Shown: positions 40,671 to 40,703 of the stretch, piece after piece
How the letters are laid out: the number at the start of each line of letters is the position of its first letter
How positions within the stretch are numbered: position 1 is the stretch's first letter
Source: Corallococcus praedator
GTDB lineage: Bacteria > Myxococcota > Myxococcia > Myxococcales > Myxococcaceae
Assembly (NCBI RefSeq): GCF_003612125.1
Contig: NZ_RAWI01000037.1
Span: forward strand, 1-40,703
Direction of reading: 5' to 3'
Length of the DNA stretch: 40,703 nt
The notes under the pieces: generated by a model
Told to the model about the DNA's origin: nothing
What the model saw: only the letters and a program-made list of their open reading frames with translations
Database searches by the model: none
Made by a program: the position numbers and the translations under genes

Positions 40671-40703
40671 ATGGCGGGCTACGACTTCGACTTGTTCACG
40701 GTG
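40671..40703 (+). CDS. N-terminus of probable glutathione reductase-type flavoprotein (partial)
   Basis: Only 11 codons are in the window: MAGYDFDLFTV. A GGGAGG ribosome site stands 8 bp before the ATG. The pattern 'YDFDLFxx' followed by the expected GxGSGG is the common start of pyridine-nucleotide disulfide oxidoreductases, in particular glutathione-disulfide reductase. The FAD-binding motif itself lies beyond the window, so this is inference from 11 residues. Confidence 0.5.
   Translation, partial: MAGYDFDLFTV

Noticed and set aside
1-40703. Mobile elements, tRNA or rRNA genes
   Set aside because: No transposase, integrase, attachment repeats, tRNA cloverleaf or rRNA-like sequence was recognised on either strand.

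Overview
The window looks like chromosomal DNA of a myxobacterium of the Myxococcaceae (Myxococcus/Corallococcus type). This rests on very GC-rich DNA with third codon positions almost all G or C, two large Ser/Thr kinases of different architecture, many lipoproteins, a kelch lipoprotein with a Cys-rich tail, and a member of the Myxococcus/Stigmatella DUF2378 (TIGR02265) paralogous family. I see no rRNA, tRNA, insertion sequence, phage gene or CRISPR array. I recognise 33 genes or gene parts.

Layout. 0.2-4.3 kb: a ferredoxin-reductase-type flavoprotein, an RDD membrane protein and, convergent to them, a transmembrane Ser/Thr kinase. 4.6-9.7 kb: an exported subtilisin-like protease lipoprotein, a small lipoprotein, a di-heme cytochrome c peroxidase (MauG-like) lipoprotein and, opposed to it, an M24 peptidase lipoprotein. 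9.8-13.3 kb: a small unknown protein, a seven-blade kelch lipoprotein, a DUF2171 protein, a 65-residue helical protein and an orphan sugar-type ABC ATPase. 13.5-15.6 kb: an unknown protein interrupted by an in-frame TGA, a DUF427 protein and an alpha/beta hydrolase. 15.8-19.3 kb: an octaheme cytochrome fused to HEAT and TPR repeats, a DUF7660-like protein, and a lipoprotein downstream of a JAB/JAMM-like protein.

19.4-29.0 kb is the most interesting block: six co-directional, tightly packed genes. They are TolC-like outer membrane channel, lipoprotein adaptor, HAE1-type RND pump, patatin phospholipase with an N-terminal cyclic-nucleotide-binding-like domain, a ketoacyl-ACP-synthase-III-like enzyme and an MGAT-like acyltransferase. 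The last three overlap by 4 bp at each junction (GTGA). The patatin and KASIII-like enzymes both carry substitutions at normally conserved active-site positions. The simplest reading is a lipid-making or lipid-remodelling operon, possibly linked to the pump upstream. A perfect 24-bp palindrome lies 37 bp before the first gene.

29.0-40.7 kb: the DUF2378 protein, a 761-residue protein I cannot assign, a BKACE-family enzyme, a Sel1-repeat lipoprotein with a repetitive linker, an SDR protein lacking the catalytic Tyr, a methyltransferase with a zinc-ribbon N-terminus translated just behind a kinase-AAA-TPR giant regulator, and the first 11 codons of a probable pyridine-nucleotide disulfide oxidoreductase. 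All functional statements come from reading motifs by eye; no database search was run.
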